A stretch of DNA of 64,000 nucleotides from Streptococcus merionis DSM 19192 (lineage in GTDB: Bacteria > Bacillota > Bacilli > Lactobacillales > Streptococcaceae). Positions within the stretch are counted from its first letter, which is position 1, and each line of letters begins with the position of its first letter. Under the pieces are notes generated by a model. It saw nothing but the letters and a program-made list of their open reading frames with translations, was not told the origin of the DNA and did no database searches. Position numbers and translations under genes: made by a program. Below are positions 39,670-49,490 of this stretch, in pieces. The stretch is taken from contig NZ_KB904540.1 of the NCBI RefSeq assembly GCF_000380085.1, positions 23,686-87,685 of the forward strand, read 5' to 3'.

Positions 39670-39981
39670 TTAACCTCTATTCTTTTCTAATAATTCAAGG
39701 GCATGCTTGACAACATTTTTGCCGTTCATCATGCCATAATCTTGGATGTTGATGGCCTCAACAGGCTTGTCGGGAAATGCTTGTTGAACTTTATTCAGAT
39801 TAAAACGAACTTGAGGTCCTAAAAAAACTACGTCAGCATCTTGTCCCTTTTCGTTGACTTCAGCAATTGGATAAGCCACCACATCTAAGTCTAGATGAAT
39901 GGTTTGTGCATATTCCTCCATTTTATTCATTAGTAAACTAGTTGACATTCCTGCTGAACAGACTAATACGATTTTGGTCAT
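39670..39981 (-). CDS. celA: PTS lactose/cellobiose-family EIIB subunit
   Basis: A 103-residue EIIB with phosphocysteine Cys8 in IVLVCSAGMSTSLL. The ATG at 39981 is chosen because AAAGGA lies 9 bases upstream; an in-frame start 6 codons earlier lacks support. It lies 24 bp after EIIC and 5 bp before EIIA. It is a paralogue of the EIIB at 1683-1997. Confidence 0.9.
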   Translation of the reverse strand: MTKIVLVCSAGMSTSLLMNKMEEYAQTIHLDLDVVAYPIAEVNEKGQDADVVFLGPQVRFNLNKVQQAFPDKPVEAINIQDYGMMNGKNVVKHALELLEKNRG

Positions 39982-40005
39982 ATTGGTACATCCTTTCAAT
40001 GTTTT

Positions 40006-41343
40006 CTATGCTTTTTCTTCTTCTAATGCTTTTTTATCAGCAATGGCAAAAAATGGATACCAAATGATCGTACTGATGATAATTACAAATAAAGCGATTA
40101 GAAGTAACTTCCATCCGCCTTGAAGTAGGGCGGTGACGATTCCAGTTGTTGTCCAAGGAAGGCTAATCATTGGATTAAATTCTGTAAAGTTCAATAACTT
40201 AATCAAAAGATAAGCTCCACCACCAATGAACAGCGGACTGATTAACATAGGAATAAAGAAGATGGGATTCATCATAATCGGCATACCAAATACGAGTGGT
40301 TCATTAATGTTGAATAAACTTGGAACAACTGCTAATTTGAATAACTGCTTGTAGCGTTGCGATTGAGCACAAGACATGGAAGCAACTAATCCTAATGTTG
40401 TACCTTGACCACCAAAGCCATTTCCCAAAGTAAATCCAACAACCGCAAAAGTCAAAAATGGTAATGCAGTACCAGATAAAAAGGCATTTTGGTTTTCGAT
40501 ACCATTCGCAAGCATCATAGGCATGATGACTCCATAAACCATATTCGGATGGATGCCAAAAAACCAGAAGACATTGGTAATCGTAGAAATGATGATAAGA
40601 CTAAATGGATTCGAAAGAATTCCTTGTAACGGTGCTTGAACCAGTCCGCCAATAAAAGCAAAGATATTACCGAATTCACTTAAGACTGGAGCAAAGGTAA
40701 AGACGATTCGAATCAAGACGAATCCAACTAAGATAATACCCGAAAGAATAGAAGGACGTAATGATTCGGATACATTTGGTGGGACACTGGCAGGAAGTTT
40801 GATGACAATGTTCTTTTTATTGAGAAAAACATACAAAAGGCCTATTAACCATCCCACGAGAATGGCTACAATGATGCCAGTTGCTCCTGTATAATTGGTA
40901 CCAAAAGCTGTTAAGGTATTGACTTCATTCACAACAACTTGACTTGGAAAACTTTCAGGTACAACTGCCATATCAAAGAGTTGATAATTTTGCGGCATTA
41001 AAATTAAGAAACCCGCCACTGCTAATAGACCAGCTGATAGAGCTTCATAATTAGCTTTTTTTACATAAATATATGCAAAGTTAAAGGTTACAAAAAGAGC
41101 TAGAGCATTCATGGTTGCATTTTGTGCAGCTGTAATGTGAGCTGTAATGCCGATATCACTTAGAAATGAAATCCAAGCAGGAATCGGAAAGTTTCCAATG
41201 AGAAGAACGAGAGCTCCGCCAAGTGTAATGGGCGTTAGTCGCATAAAAGCTTCAGATAATGAGCTAAAAAACAGACTATCATTCATATAGGTAGCGACTG
41301 GACCAATAAATTCATTTAAAAAGTTTTCAATTTTTTCCATCAT
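40006..41343 (-). CDS. celB: PTS cellobiose-family EIIC subunit
   Basis: A 445-residue membrane transporter of the lactose/cellobiose/chitobiose EIIC family with about ten hydrophobic helices. NVFWFFGIHPNMVYGVIMP and FNINEPLVFGMPIMMNP carry the conserved His and Glu of the sugar site. The gene lies 11 bp after the 6-phospho-beta-glucosidase gene and before EIIB. GGAG stands 7 bases before the first of two adjacent ATGs. Confidence 0.93.
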   Translation of the reverse strand: MMEKIENFLNEFIGPVATYMNDSLFFSSLSEAFMRLTPITLGGALVLLIGNFPIPAWISFLSDIGITAHITAAQNATMNALALFVTFNFAYIYVKKANYEALSAGLLAVAGFLILMPQNYQLFDMAVVPESFPSQVVVNEVNTLTAFGTNYTGATGIIVAILVGWLIGLLYVFLNKKNIVIKLPASVPPNVSESLRPSILSGIILVGFVLIRIVFTFAPVLSEFGNIFAFIGGLVQAPLQGILSNPFSLIIISTITNVFWFFGIHPNMVYGVIMPMMLANGIENQNAFLSGTALPFLTFAVVGFTLGNGFGGQGTTLGLVASMSCAQSQRYKQLFKLAVVPSLFNINEPLVFGMPIMMNPIFFIPMLISPLFIGGGAYLLIKLLNFTEFNPMISLPWTTTGIVTALLQGGWKLLLIALFVIIISTIIWYPFFAIADKKALEEEKA

Positions 41344-41354
41344 GATTTTTCTCC

Positions 41355-42812
<1,458 letters not shown>

Positions 42813-42831
42813 TCACCTCTTCTAGTTGATG

Positions 42832-42934
42832 ATTATATTGTAGCAGAAAGTTTTCCATTTGTGTGCGCTTTCTGAAAACCTGTTCATTGTTCCAAACGAA
42901 AAGAAAAAAATCCATTTTCGGAACATAGTGTTCC
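42832..42934 (-). promoter_or_regulatory. Control region of the cellobiose-type operon with candidate RpiR operators
   Basis: A -10 candidate TATAAT (42832-42837, minus) has no good -35. Upstream, GGAACATAGTGTTCC (42920-42934) is a 15-base palindrome and TGTTCATTGTTCC (42882-42894) is a partial second copy. RpiR-family regulators bind such palindromes. The regulator gene lies next door. Confidence 0.5.
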
Positions 42935-42997
42935 AAAAATAGATTTCTAAATTTCTAATCTCGTGTGAATAGCATTCCTCAACAGTCTCTATCGTTT

Positions 42998-43753
42998 TTA
43001 TAAAGTTTGATTTCGATGCCTTTCGAGATAATCACAAAGGGTCTCAATGATGATCATAACCGGCAATTGATTGGAAAGATCCAGATATACTTTTTTACGT
43101 CTTTCATGCATTTTGTAGCTAATTACATAATCGGATTGCTGGGCAGCATTACTTTCTTTATTTTGTGTGATACAGCATTTAAAGAGATGATTGAGTTGAG
43201 AAACTTGAGAGAGCAGTTCAACACACTCCCTTGTGCTTCCTGATACAGTAAAGGTTAACAAAACTGTTTTTTCGTTCTCACGAATAATATTCGGTAATTG
43301 AAAGTTTTTAAGAAAGATACTTGGATAATTCAGATTGCTAATTTTGTAACCAGCATATTCTGCCATAGCACCAGAAGATCCTAGGCCCATAAAGATAATG
43401 AGATCTGCTTGAATCATTTTTTTAGCAAGGAAGGTGATTTGTTGATCAATATCAGGTGAAAAATCATCGATAGATAGCATTCGAATATGATCAGCCACTG
43501 TTGAAGAAGTAATCTCGGTTTTGGAATGCTCAGATTTGAGATATTCTTTGACATAGTATCGAAAATCAATAAAGGATTCAAAGCCAATTTGTTGAATAAA
43601 GCGAAATACAGATGTTGAAGAAACATGTGCTTCTTTGGCAATATCGCGTACACGCATGTATGGAATCTTTTCAACTTGACCAACTATATATGAAAAAATA
43701 TCAAGTTCTGTTGGGGTAAGCTTGTTAAGATTAACTTTTTCTAAAAAAGCCAT
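42998..43753 (-). CDS. RpiR-family transcription regulator (HTH plus SIS domain)
   Basis: A 251-residue regulator. An N-terminal RpiR HTH (residues about 1-75, RVRDIAKEAHVSSTSVFRFI) is followed by a sugar-phosphate-binding SIS domain (residues about 105-240, LIIFMGLGSSGAMAEYAGYK and TVLLTFTVSGSTRE). It lies upstream of the cellobiose-type operon on the same strand with a 191-bp gap that holds a GGAAC palindrome. It probably senses a 6-phospho-sugar and controls that operon. Confidence 0.9.
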   Translation of the reverse strand: MAFLEKVNLNKLTPTELDIFSYIVGQVEKIPYMRVRDIAKEAHVSSTSVFRFIQQIGFESFIDFRYYVKEYLKSEHSKTEITSSTVADHIRMLSIDDFSPDIDQQITFLAKKMIQADLIIFMGLGSSGAMAEYAGYKISNLNYPSIFLKNFQLPNIIRENEKTVLLTFTVSGSTRECVELLSQVSQLNHLFKCCITQNKESNAAQQSDYVISYKMHERRKKVYLDLSNQLPVMIIIETLCDYLERHRNQTL

Positions 43754-43808
43754 GATAGTTCTCCTTTTTATTCGTTGCCATTATTGTAGCATAAACAATC
43801 AAATAAAA

Positions 43809-44179
43809 ATAGTAGACTGTGAAAAAACAAAATTCACTAGAAACGATAAAGGGAGTTTTCGTATGTCCAAAAAAAGTTCAAAATCAGTGGAGGAAAAAGA
43901 AAAGATTGTTCAACTGTATCAGACTCACGAGAGATCACTCCGCCAACTGAGAATAGGATGATGTCGCCTATCTCCTTGAGAGTTTCTTTGGACAGTTCAA
44001 GACAGAATCTTACCATTTTAAGAAATACAAGACCTATGAGGAGCTAGTCGCAGATGTGGAAAGCTACATTGAGTTTTACAACACACAACGTTATCAAACA
44101 AAATTAAACAGCCTAACTCCTTGGGAATTCAGGAATCAGGTTGCCTAACATCTTTTATTATTTGACTGTCTACTTGACA
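43809..44179 (+). mobile_element. Remnant of an IS3-family insertion sequence with a large internal deletion
   Basis: About 370 bp bounded by imperfect inverted ends (AGTAGACTGTGAAA at the left; the right end, read on the minus strand, is AGTAGACAGTCAAA within TGTCAAGTAGAC). Inside are only the first 30 codons of orfA and the last 63 codons of orfB. The left end lacks the outermost bases. The element abuts the truncated AraC-type gene on its right. Confidence 0.8.
43863..44148 (+). pseudogene. IS3-family transposase, joined fragments of orfA and orfB
   Basis: The frame from 43863 gives MSKKSSKSVEEKEKIVQLYQ, the N-terminus of an IS3-type OrfA (HTH protein), and stops at 43961. From 43957 a second frame gives the C-terminal end of the OrfB integrase: LLESFFGQFKTES, with the last catalytic Glu, then YIEFYNTQRYQ and LTPWEFRNQVA before the stop at 44146-44148. 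The DNA between, encoding the rest of OrfA and the DD part of the active site, is gone. It cannot transpose. Confidence 0.85.
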
Positions 44180-44180
44180 G

Positions 44181-44786
44181 GGAGCCGTTCATTCATTTTC
44201 CTCGCTCTTTTTATACAAACTAGAACAAGACAGCAGCCTTTTAGCTAGCTTCCTTGCGGATGCGTTTAATCAGCAAGCCAATCATGACCAATTTATCATT
44301 TTTGATACGTCACACTATCGACAAATCCACACACAATTTCAATTGATGTTAGCAGAATATTGGGGTTACGGACACCATTCTGAGCAATTTGTCGCCCATT
44401 ACCTACAGCTTATTTTAATGGAATCCTTAAGAGTCTATGAAGATAAACAACGAAAAATCCTTAATCGCTACAAATTCAAATACACAGAAGTCCTTGACTA
44501 TATTGATAGCCATTATCAGCAGTTAAAATTAGCTGAATTAGCTAACGTTTTTGGCTACAATAGCAATTACCTCAGTAACATGCTTAAGAAATACACAGGA
44601 AAAAATTTTCAAGAGATTCTCTTAGAAAAACGCCTGCTGCTTGCTAGTGATTTACTGATTCATTCCGATCACACCATTGATCATATCGCAGAGGAATCCG
44701 GTTTTAACTCTGTCAATTACTTTTTTAAACAATTTAAAAAGAGATACCATTGTACCCCTAATCAATATCGTAAACAAAATCGCTAA
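44181..44786 (+). pseudogene. AraC-family regulator, N-terminus lost at the IS remnant
   Basis: From 44181 the frame reads through without a normal start (GAVHSFSSLFLYKLEQ...), then gives a complete C-terminal AraC DNA-binding domain: two HTH motifs (KLAELANVFGYNSNYLSNML and HTIDHIAEESGFNSVNYFFK) and the ending FKKRYHCTPNQYRKQ. The N-terminal part of the sensor domain is missing and the IS end directly precedes it. A TTG at 44343 could start a 147-residue HTH-only protein, but no convincing ribosome-binding site is seen. Confidence 0.78.
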
Positions 44787-45230
44787 CACTCTTACTTCAC
44801 CACAAAAAAAACAACTTTTTCCCTTGTCTAACCAGCTTTTGCGCTCCTTCTCCCACTTCTTCCAAACCACTGCGAGATGAGCTTTTTGGGATAAAACAAG
44901 GGTCTGGGACAGGCCACCATGATGGCTTCGCCCTCACCCCCAAAACATGTAAGCTTTGAAGATTACGTATAAAAAGTGCTTCCAAACTCCTGTATTTTTT
45001 ATTTATTGACAAGACGCAGTGGTTGAGTGGGCTCTAATACGTTGATAAATCAACTTTTAGAACCCTACTCAACTATGCGGAGGTGGGACGACAAAATCGA
45101 ATTTCTGAGAAATTACCGATTTTTGTCCCACTCTCAGAAAACGACAGTAAATAGTGGAAAAGATTGACTAAAAATGTTTTTCTGTAAAGACAGCCTCTAA
45201 AAGACTTTCACCCATCTTCTTTTTTGCTAC
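44787..45230. other. Non-coding gap with two long hairpins of repeat type
   Basis: No gene is credible here. A hairpin at 45016-45078 has arms GTTGAGTGGG / CCCTACTCAAC and an inner GTTGAT/ATCAAC. A second at 45082-45132 has arms GGTGGGACgACAAAATCG / CGATTTTTGTCCCAC. Both sequences look like the intergenic repeats common in S. suis-like genomes and could act as terminators for the convergent units. Confidence 0.5.
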
Positions 45231-45914
45231 TTAATCATTTCTCGATAGAATAGTCAATAAATGAATAAAGAGGTTGATAAAGTCAAGGTAAAGGTTGAGC
45301 GCCAATGATACGATCCAACCAGTTGGCACTTGACCATCAAGCTCAAAGTAAACTTGACGGATGCGCTGATTGTCCCAAGCAATGAGACCTGCAAAAATCA
45401 AAACCGTTATGATAGAGATAATGTAGGCCATAGCGCCATTGCTCATGAAAAGATTAACGATTGACGCAATAATAACACCAACCAAAGCTCCCATCAAAGC
45501 CCTAGCCATCCCAGATAAGTCTTTTTTGACAGTCACACCGATTGTCGCCATGACCGCAAACATAAGCGTCGCACTGAGCAAAGCTTGAAGAACTGTCGTT
45601 TGAGTGTAACGAGCAATAATAAAACTGAGCGTGTAACCATTGACCACGGAGTATATCAGAAAAAGCGGCAAGGCCATTGGGCTATTTTTAGCAGCTGCAC
45701 CCGAGGCAAAGAGAACCAATCCCAGCTCACCAAGAATAATCAAGTAAAGTACCCACGATGGGCCTAAAATGATATTAACCAAATGCTGCTGAAAAACCGT
45801 TAACATGAGACCACTGACCAAACTTGATAGCCCAATTCCCATAGCGACAAAACCGTAGATTTTAGCATAAAAACTGGAAAGTCCAGTCTGTGTCTGAATA
45901 GCAGTATTATTCAT
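45231..45914 (-). CDS. Bax inhibitor-1 / YccA family membrane protein
   Basis: A 227-residue protein with seven hydrophobic segments and the BI-1 family C-terminus (LIAWDNQRIRQVYFEL ... ALNLYLDFINLFIHLL, with the conserved Asp). Bacterial members are predicted pH-sensitive calcium leak channels or inhibitors of FtsH. It lies 24 bp after the HD-domain gene on the same strand, probably co-transcribed. No partner suggests a more specific role. Confidence 0.9.
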   Translation of the reverse strand: MNNTAIQTQTGLSSFYAKIYGFVAMGIGLSSLVSGLMLTVFQQHLVNIILGPSWVLYLIILGELGLVLFASGAAAKNSPMALPLFLIYSVVNGYTLSFIIARYTQTTVLQALLSATLMFAVMATIGVTVKKDLSGMARALMGALVGVIIASIVNLFMSNGAMAYIISIITVLIFAGLIAWDNQRIRQVYFELDGQVPTGWIVSLALNLYLDFINLFIHLLTILSRND

Positions 45915-45938
45915 TATTTTCCTCCCTTTAAGTCAAAA

Positions 45939-46436
45939 TTAGCGTTTTAACATCTTACGATGAAACAGGCGCGGACGACGCTGTTTAAAGGCTTCTGTAT
46001 AGGGCGTAATTGCCTCACGCACCGCCCAATACTTATCCACTGCTGTTACAATGTAGGCTTCTTTATAACGCGGCGGAGCAATGGTTGCTCCCCACATGTG
46101 TTTGAGGATAATATCCTCTTCTAGCTTGTTAACCGTTGTGATTTTGCGAGCATTGCGCAGAGCAATCCGCGGATGTACCCAGGCGTGTCCCTTGTTAAAC
46201 TTGGTCGTCCGCCAATCGTAGTAAAACATATCATGCATAAGTCCACCACGGGCTGTCGACTTAGCATCCCAGCCGAATTTCTTGGCAATCTTATAACTCG
46301 TGTAGGCAACGTTTATAGAGTGTTTCAAGCGCGTTGAATGATGATGGTGGACAATCTTGTCCATCCGTTGCATCCGTGGGTTATCAATTAATTGTCCCAC
46401 ATACCCCATAAATTCTTTATCTTTCGTATAGTGCAT
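45939..46436 (-). CDS. HD-domain phosphohydrolase-like protein
   Basis: A 165-residue protein of the HD superfamily. Metal-binding residues are visible in RLKHSINVAYTSYKIAKKFG and GGLMHDMFYYD. The ATG at 46436 is chosen because GAGG lies 9 bases upstream; a TTG two codons earlier is too close to it. The substrate is unknown; HD proteins hydrolyse nucleotides or other phosphate esters. The promoter TGATATAAT is at 46511-46519. Confidence 0.85.
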   Translation of the reverse strand: MHYTKDKEFMGYVGQLIDNPRMQRMDKIVHHHHSTRLKHSINVAYTSYKIAKKFGWDAKSTARGGLMHDMFYYDWRTTKFNKGHAWVHPRIALRNARKITTVNKLEEDIILKHMWGATIAPPRYKEAYIVTAVDKYWAVREAITPYTEAFKQRRPRLFHRKMLKR

Positions 46437-46599
46437 AGGCAAAATCCTCGCTGATAGCTCGCTCTAGGAGTACCCCAATGGCACTTCCTTCCTAAGAGTG
46501 ACTACACCTTATTATATCATTTTTAAGGCTTTATTTCTAAAAACCTGTATTCACAGCGAAATCCTTGGTTTGAGAAATCTATTTCGATTATCAAGACAG

Positions 46600-46720
46600 T
46601 TTTTTGAAAAAAACTAACTGTATTTTGAAAAAACGACCGATGTCCAGCAAAAAAGCAGCCTTGGATGAAACTTCGGAGCTGTGAAGTCAGGTTCTAAATA
46701 GACACTCCGAGCCTTGCTAG
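46600..46720. repeat. Degenerate intergenic repeat, copy X
   Basis: The stretch with AACTGTATTTTGAAAAAACGAC, AGCAAAAAAGCAGCC and AGCTGTGAAGTCAGGTTCTAA aligns in order with 57576-57680 (GACTGTATTTTGAAAAACC, AGCTGTGAACACAGTTTCTAA). It lies between the trmH-type gene and the HD gene. No coding frame. Confidence 0.45.
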
Positions 46721-46741
46721 TCTAAGAATAACATAGCTAGC

Positions 46742-47482
46742 TTAAAGGACACTAAAGATGACGATTCCAGCCGCCACAGCCACATTGAGACTCTCCGCCC
46801 GGCCTGGCATCGCAATATGAACCAGATAGTCAGCCTGTTCACTGACCAGCTGGCTAATCCCCTGACCTTCATTGCCCATGATCAAAGCCAAATTTTTGCA
46901 TTTTGGCAGTTGGCGATAGTCAACGGATTGCTCCGACAAAGTTGTTGCCACGATCGGGATGGCAGCTTCTTTGAGTTGCTTTAAAGCATTCTCCATAGCA
47001 ACTCGATAGATAGGCAAGTGGAAATGACTCCCCTGCATAGAGCGTAGCGTTTTAAGATTGTAGATATCAGCCGTCCTATCCGAGATGATCACCCCATCAA
47101 ACCCAGCCGCATCTGCAGTACGAATCATCGTTCCGACATTTCCTGGATCCTGAACATCCTCTAAAACCAGAAACCGTCCAGAAAGCTGTTTGGGTAAGGA
47201 TTGCTCTGGCATAGCCAAAACAGCTACAATGCCTTGAGGAGATGGGCTATCTGCCAAATCTTTCAAAATATCTGGCGTCACTTGCACTGCCTGAGGATAC
47301 TGACTGACCCGTTCTGCCATTTCCTCCAAAACAAAAATCTGATGAATGTCTGCATCTGAGGCGACAGCTTCTTCAAAAAGGTGCCAGCCTTCAATCAGAT
47401 AACTTTTTTTCCGATACTTCTTTTGGTGTAATTTTTTAGCATTTTTGATTGCATTATTGGCTTTAGATGTTATAATTTCCAT
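46742..47482 (-). CDS. TrmH-family RNA 2'-O-methyltransferase
   Basis: A 246-residue SpoU/TrmH methyltransferase with a knotted fold. An N-terminal substrate-binding domain (KLHQKKYRKKSYLIEGWHLFEEAV) is followed by the SAM-binding motifs VLEDVQDPGNVGTMIRTADAAG, LALIMGNEGQGIS and ESLNVAVAAGI. It probably methylates a ribose in rRNA (RlmB-like). The ATG at 47482 has no Shine-Dalgarno. An extended -10 ends 7 bases upstream, so the mRNA is probably leaderless. Confidence 0.9.
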   Translation of the reverse strand: MEIITSKANNAIKNAKKLHQKKYRKKSYLIEGWHLFEEAVASDADIHQIFVLEEMAERVSQYPQAVQVTPDILKDLADSPSPQGIVAVLAMPEQSLPKQLSGRFLVLEDVQDPGNVGTMIRTADAAGFDGVIISDRTADIYNLKTLRSMQGSHFHLPIYRVAMENALKQLKEAAIPIVATTLSEQSVDYRQLPKCKNLALIMGNEGQGISQLVSEQADYLVHIAMPGRAESLNVAVAAGIVIFSVL

Positions 47483-47488
47483 AACGAT

Positions 47489-47497
47489 ATTATACCA
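47489..47497 (-). promoter_or_regulatory. Extended -10 promoter of the TrmH-type gene, probable leaderless mRNA
   Basis: TGGTATAAT reads on the minus strand (TATAAT at 47489-47494), followed by ATCGTT and the ATG. The start point expected about 7 bases after the -10 coincides with the start codon. Confidence 0.6.
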
Positions 47498-47514
47498 TAA
47501 AGGAGATTAACCCT

Positions 47515-47799
47515 ATGAAAAAAGTAAAAATGACAGCTTCTGGTCGTGTTCAAGGCGTTGGCTTTCGCTGGGGAGTGCTTTCCTTAGCTGTCGAAATTGG
47601 TGATATCACAGGGCGCGTCTGGAATAATGATGACGGGACTGTGACTATTCTTGCCCAGTCTGACTATCCTGAAAAAATCAGCCAGTTTATCCATGATATC
47701 CGAAAAGGACCAACACCCTTTTCAAACGTATCCTACCTTGATGTAACGATCGCTAATTTTGAGGATTATAAGGACTTTAAAGTTCAACATCCATACTAA
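47515..47799 (+). CDS. acyP: Acylphosphatase
   Basis: A 94-residue enzyme hydrolysing acyl phosphates. The catalytic Arg lies in GRVQGVGFRWGV and the catalytic Asn in GRVWNNDDGTVTI, both in the family positions. AAGGAG stands 10 bases before the ATG. It is divergent from the TrmH-type gene and precedes yidC by 83 bp; the three-gene neighbourhood trmH-acyP-yidC is common in streptococci. Confidence 0.93.
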   Translation: MKKVKMTASGRVQGVGFRWGVLSLAVEIGDITGRVWNNDDGTVTILAQSDYPEKISQFIHDIRKGPTPFSNVSYLDVTIANFEDYKDFKVQHPY

Positions 47800-47817
47800 A
47801 AATCCCAAGGGTAAAAC

Positions 47818-47846
47818 TTGTTTAATTCCCTAAAAAAAGGTAGAAT
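47818..47846 (+). promoter_or_regulatory. Promoter of yidC
   Basis: TTGTTT (47818-47823), spacer 17, TAGAAT (47841-47846), followed by AAGGAAG about 10 bases before the GTG start of yidC. Confidence 0.6.
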
Positions 47847-47882
47847 AGAAAGGTATTACTTTTAAAAAGGAAGTTTAAATTA

Positions 47883-48818
47883 GTGAAAAAGAAACAACTA
47901 TTACGCCTCGCAGGACTTGCCTTAATGGCAATTATTGTTTTAGCAGGCTGTGTCCAAACCAAAAACGGCGTCCCTACTGGTGAAGGGTGGGTATATAATT
48001 TCTTGGTGGCGCCTATGGGACAACTCATCACCTTCTTTGCCAAAGACCAAGGCTTTGGCTACGGGACAGGCATCATCTTGACAACCTTGATTGTCCGCGC
48101 GATTATTTTCCCCTTGGGACTTTACCAAGCATGGAAGGCTAGCTATCAAGCTGTTCGCCGCGAACACCTCAAACCCGTTCTTGATCCGATTCAAGAACGC
48201 CTGAAAAACGCTAAAGACCAGCAAGAGCAGTTGCTCATCCAGCAAGAAATGATGGCCGTTCAAAAAGAAAACGGTGTTTCTATGTTTGGCGGCATGGGCT
48301 GCCTACCGCTCTTGATTCAAATGCCTTTCTTTACAGCCATCTTCTATGCAGCTCGTTATACTCCTGGTGTGACCGAAGCGACTTTCCTAGGCATGGATCT
48401 CGGAAAACCATCTCTTATTTTAACAGCTGTTGTCGGTATCCTCTACTTCATCCAGTCCTACATTTCTATGCAAGCAGTTGATCCCATGCAACGCGAACAA
48501 ATGAAAACCATGATGTATGTGAGCCCTCTCATGATTGTTGTCATGTCCTTTACATCGCCAGCTGGCGTGACCCTCTATTGGTTGGTAGGTGGTATCATTC
48601 AAATTATCCAACAGTTGATTGTCAACTACCTGGTGCGTCCATACCACAAACGTATCGTTGCAGAAGAATTTGAAAAAAACCCTCCAAAAGCACGCCCTGC
48701 AACGACTTCAACTTATAAAAAAGATGTAACCCCTGCTTCTATGAATCAGGCCATTATGCCAAACAACATTAAAAAATCCAATAAAAAACGTAATGCCGGA
48801 AAGCAACGTTCAAGATAG
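47883..48818 (+). CDS. yidC: Membrane protein insertase YidC, lipoprotein type (GTG start)
   Basis: A 311-residue YidC/Oxa1/SpoIIIJ homologue that inserts proteins into the cytoplasmic membrane. The signal peptide ends in a lipobox (LAGC, Cys23). Five hydrophobic segments follow, with the conserved amphipathic loop (LKPVLDPIQERLKNAKDQQEQ) and GCLPLLIQMPFFTAIFYA. The C-terminal tail is basic (KKSNKKRNAGKQRSR), suited to ribosome contact. Streptococci carry two paralogues; which one this is cannot be settled here. Confidence 0.92.
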   Translation: MKKKQLLRLAGLALMAIIVLAGCVQTKNGVPTGEGWVYNFLVAPMGQLITFFAKDQGFGYGTGIILTTLIVRAIIFPLGLYQAWKASYQAVRREHLKPVLDPIQERLKNAKDQQEQLLIQQEMMAVQKENGVSMFGGMGCLPLLIQMPFFTAIFYAARYTPGVTEATFLGMDLGKPSLILTAVVGILYFIQSYISMQAVDPMQREQMKTMMYVSPLMIVVMSFTSPAGVTLYWLVGGIIQIIQQLIVNYLVRPYHKRIVAEEFEKNPPKARPATTSTYKKDVTPASMNQAIMPNNIKKSNKKRNAGKQRSR

Positions 48819-48843
48819 ACTAACAAAAAGTCGCAGATAAATG

Positions 48844-48908
48844 GAAAAACACAGACAGATTTTACTTGATACCATTCAAGTAAAGCCTATCTGTGTTTTT
48901 CGTTTTTT
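48844..48908. terminator. Bidirectional terminator between yidC and greA
   Basis: Arms AAAAACACAGAcAG...TTTACTTGA and TCAAGTAAA...ATCTGTGTTTTT form a long stem with T-rich tracts on both sides (TTTTTCGTTTTTT to the right, A-rich to the left). It lies between two convergent genes. Confidence 0.85.
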
Positions 48909-48929
48909 CCTGCCCATTAGGAAGATGAT

Positions 48930-49412
48930 TTAGCTTGCTTTTTCAACTTTTACAATAGTGACATCATAGCTACCAGCTGGAGTTGGAATAGTGACCGTAT
49001 CACCAACTTTATTGCCAATCAAAGCATGTCCCATTGGGCTTTCGTTTGAGATTTTACCTGCAAAAACATCTGCAGAAGCTGCACCAACGATAGTGTAGAC
49101 TTCTGTATCTTTCTCTCCAATTTCTTGAATGGTGACAGACTTGCCAATCGCCACTTCATCTGCTGCGACAGCGTCACTATCAACAATTTCAGCATTACGG
49201 ATTTGATTTTCAATCGTTGAGATTTGCCCTTCTACAAAAGCCTGTTCGTCTTTTGCAGCTTCATATTCACTGTTTTCAGAGAGATCACCGTATGAACGCG
49301 CGATTTTGATTCGTTCAACAATTTCTGGACGACGAACCAATTTTAATTCTTCAAGTTCTTTTTCCAATTGCTCTTTTTCAGCAAGGGTCATAGGGAAAGT
49401 TTTTTCAGCCAT
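48930..49412 (-). CDS. greA: Transcription elongation factor GreA
   Basis: A 160-residue factor that rescues backtracked RNA polymerase by stimulating transcript cleavage. The N-terminal coiled coil carries the tip acidic residues ([20 protein letters not shown]). The C-terminal domain has [16 protein letters not shown]. The ATG at 49412 (MAEKTFPMT) fits the family; upstream in-frame codons are A-rich leader. It follows mltG by 78 bp on the same strand. Confidence 0.95.
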   Translation of the reverse strand: MAEKTFPMTLAEKEQLEKELEELKLVRRPEIVERIKIARSYGDLSENSEYEAAKDEQAFVEGQISTIENQIRNAEIVDSDAVAADEVAIGKSVTIQEIGEKDTEVYTIVGAASADVFAGKISNESPMGHALIGNKVGDTVTIPTPAGSYDVTIVKVEKAS

Positions 49413-49490
49413 TTTTCTTTTTCTCTTTTCTTTTTCTATTTTTAGCAAAACAAAATAATGTGACGTCGCACATCATTTTGCTTTTTATTT

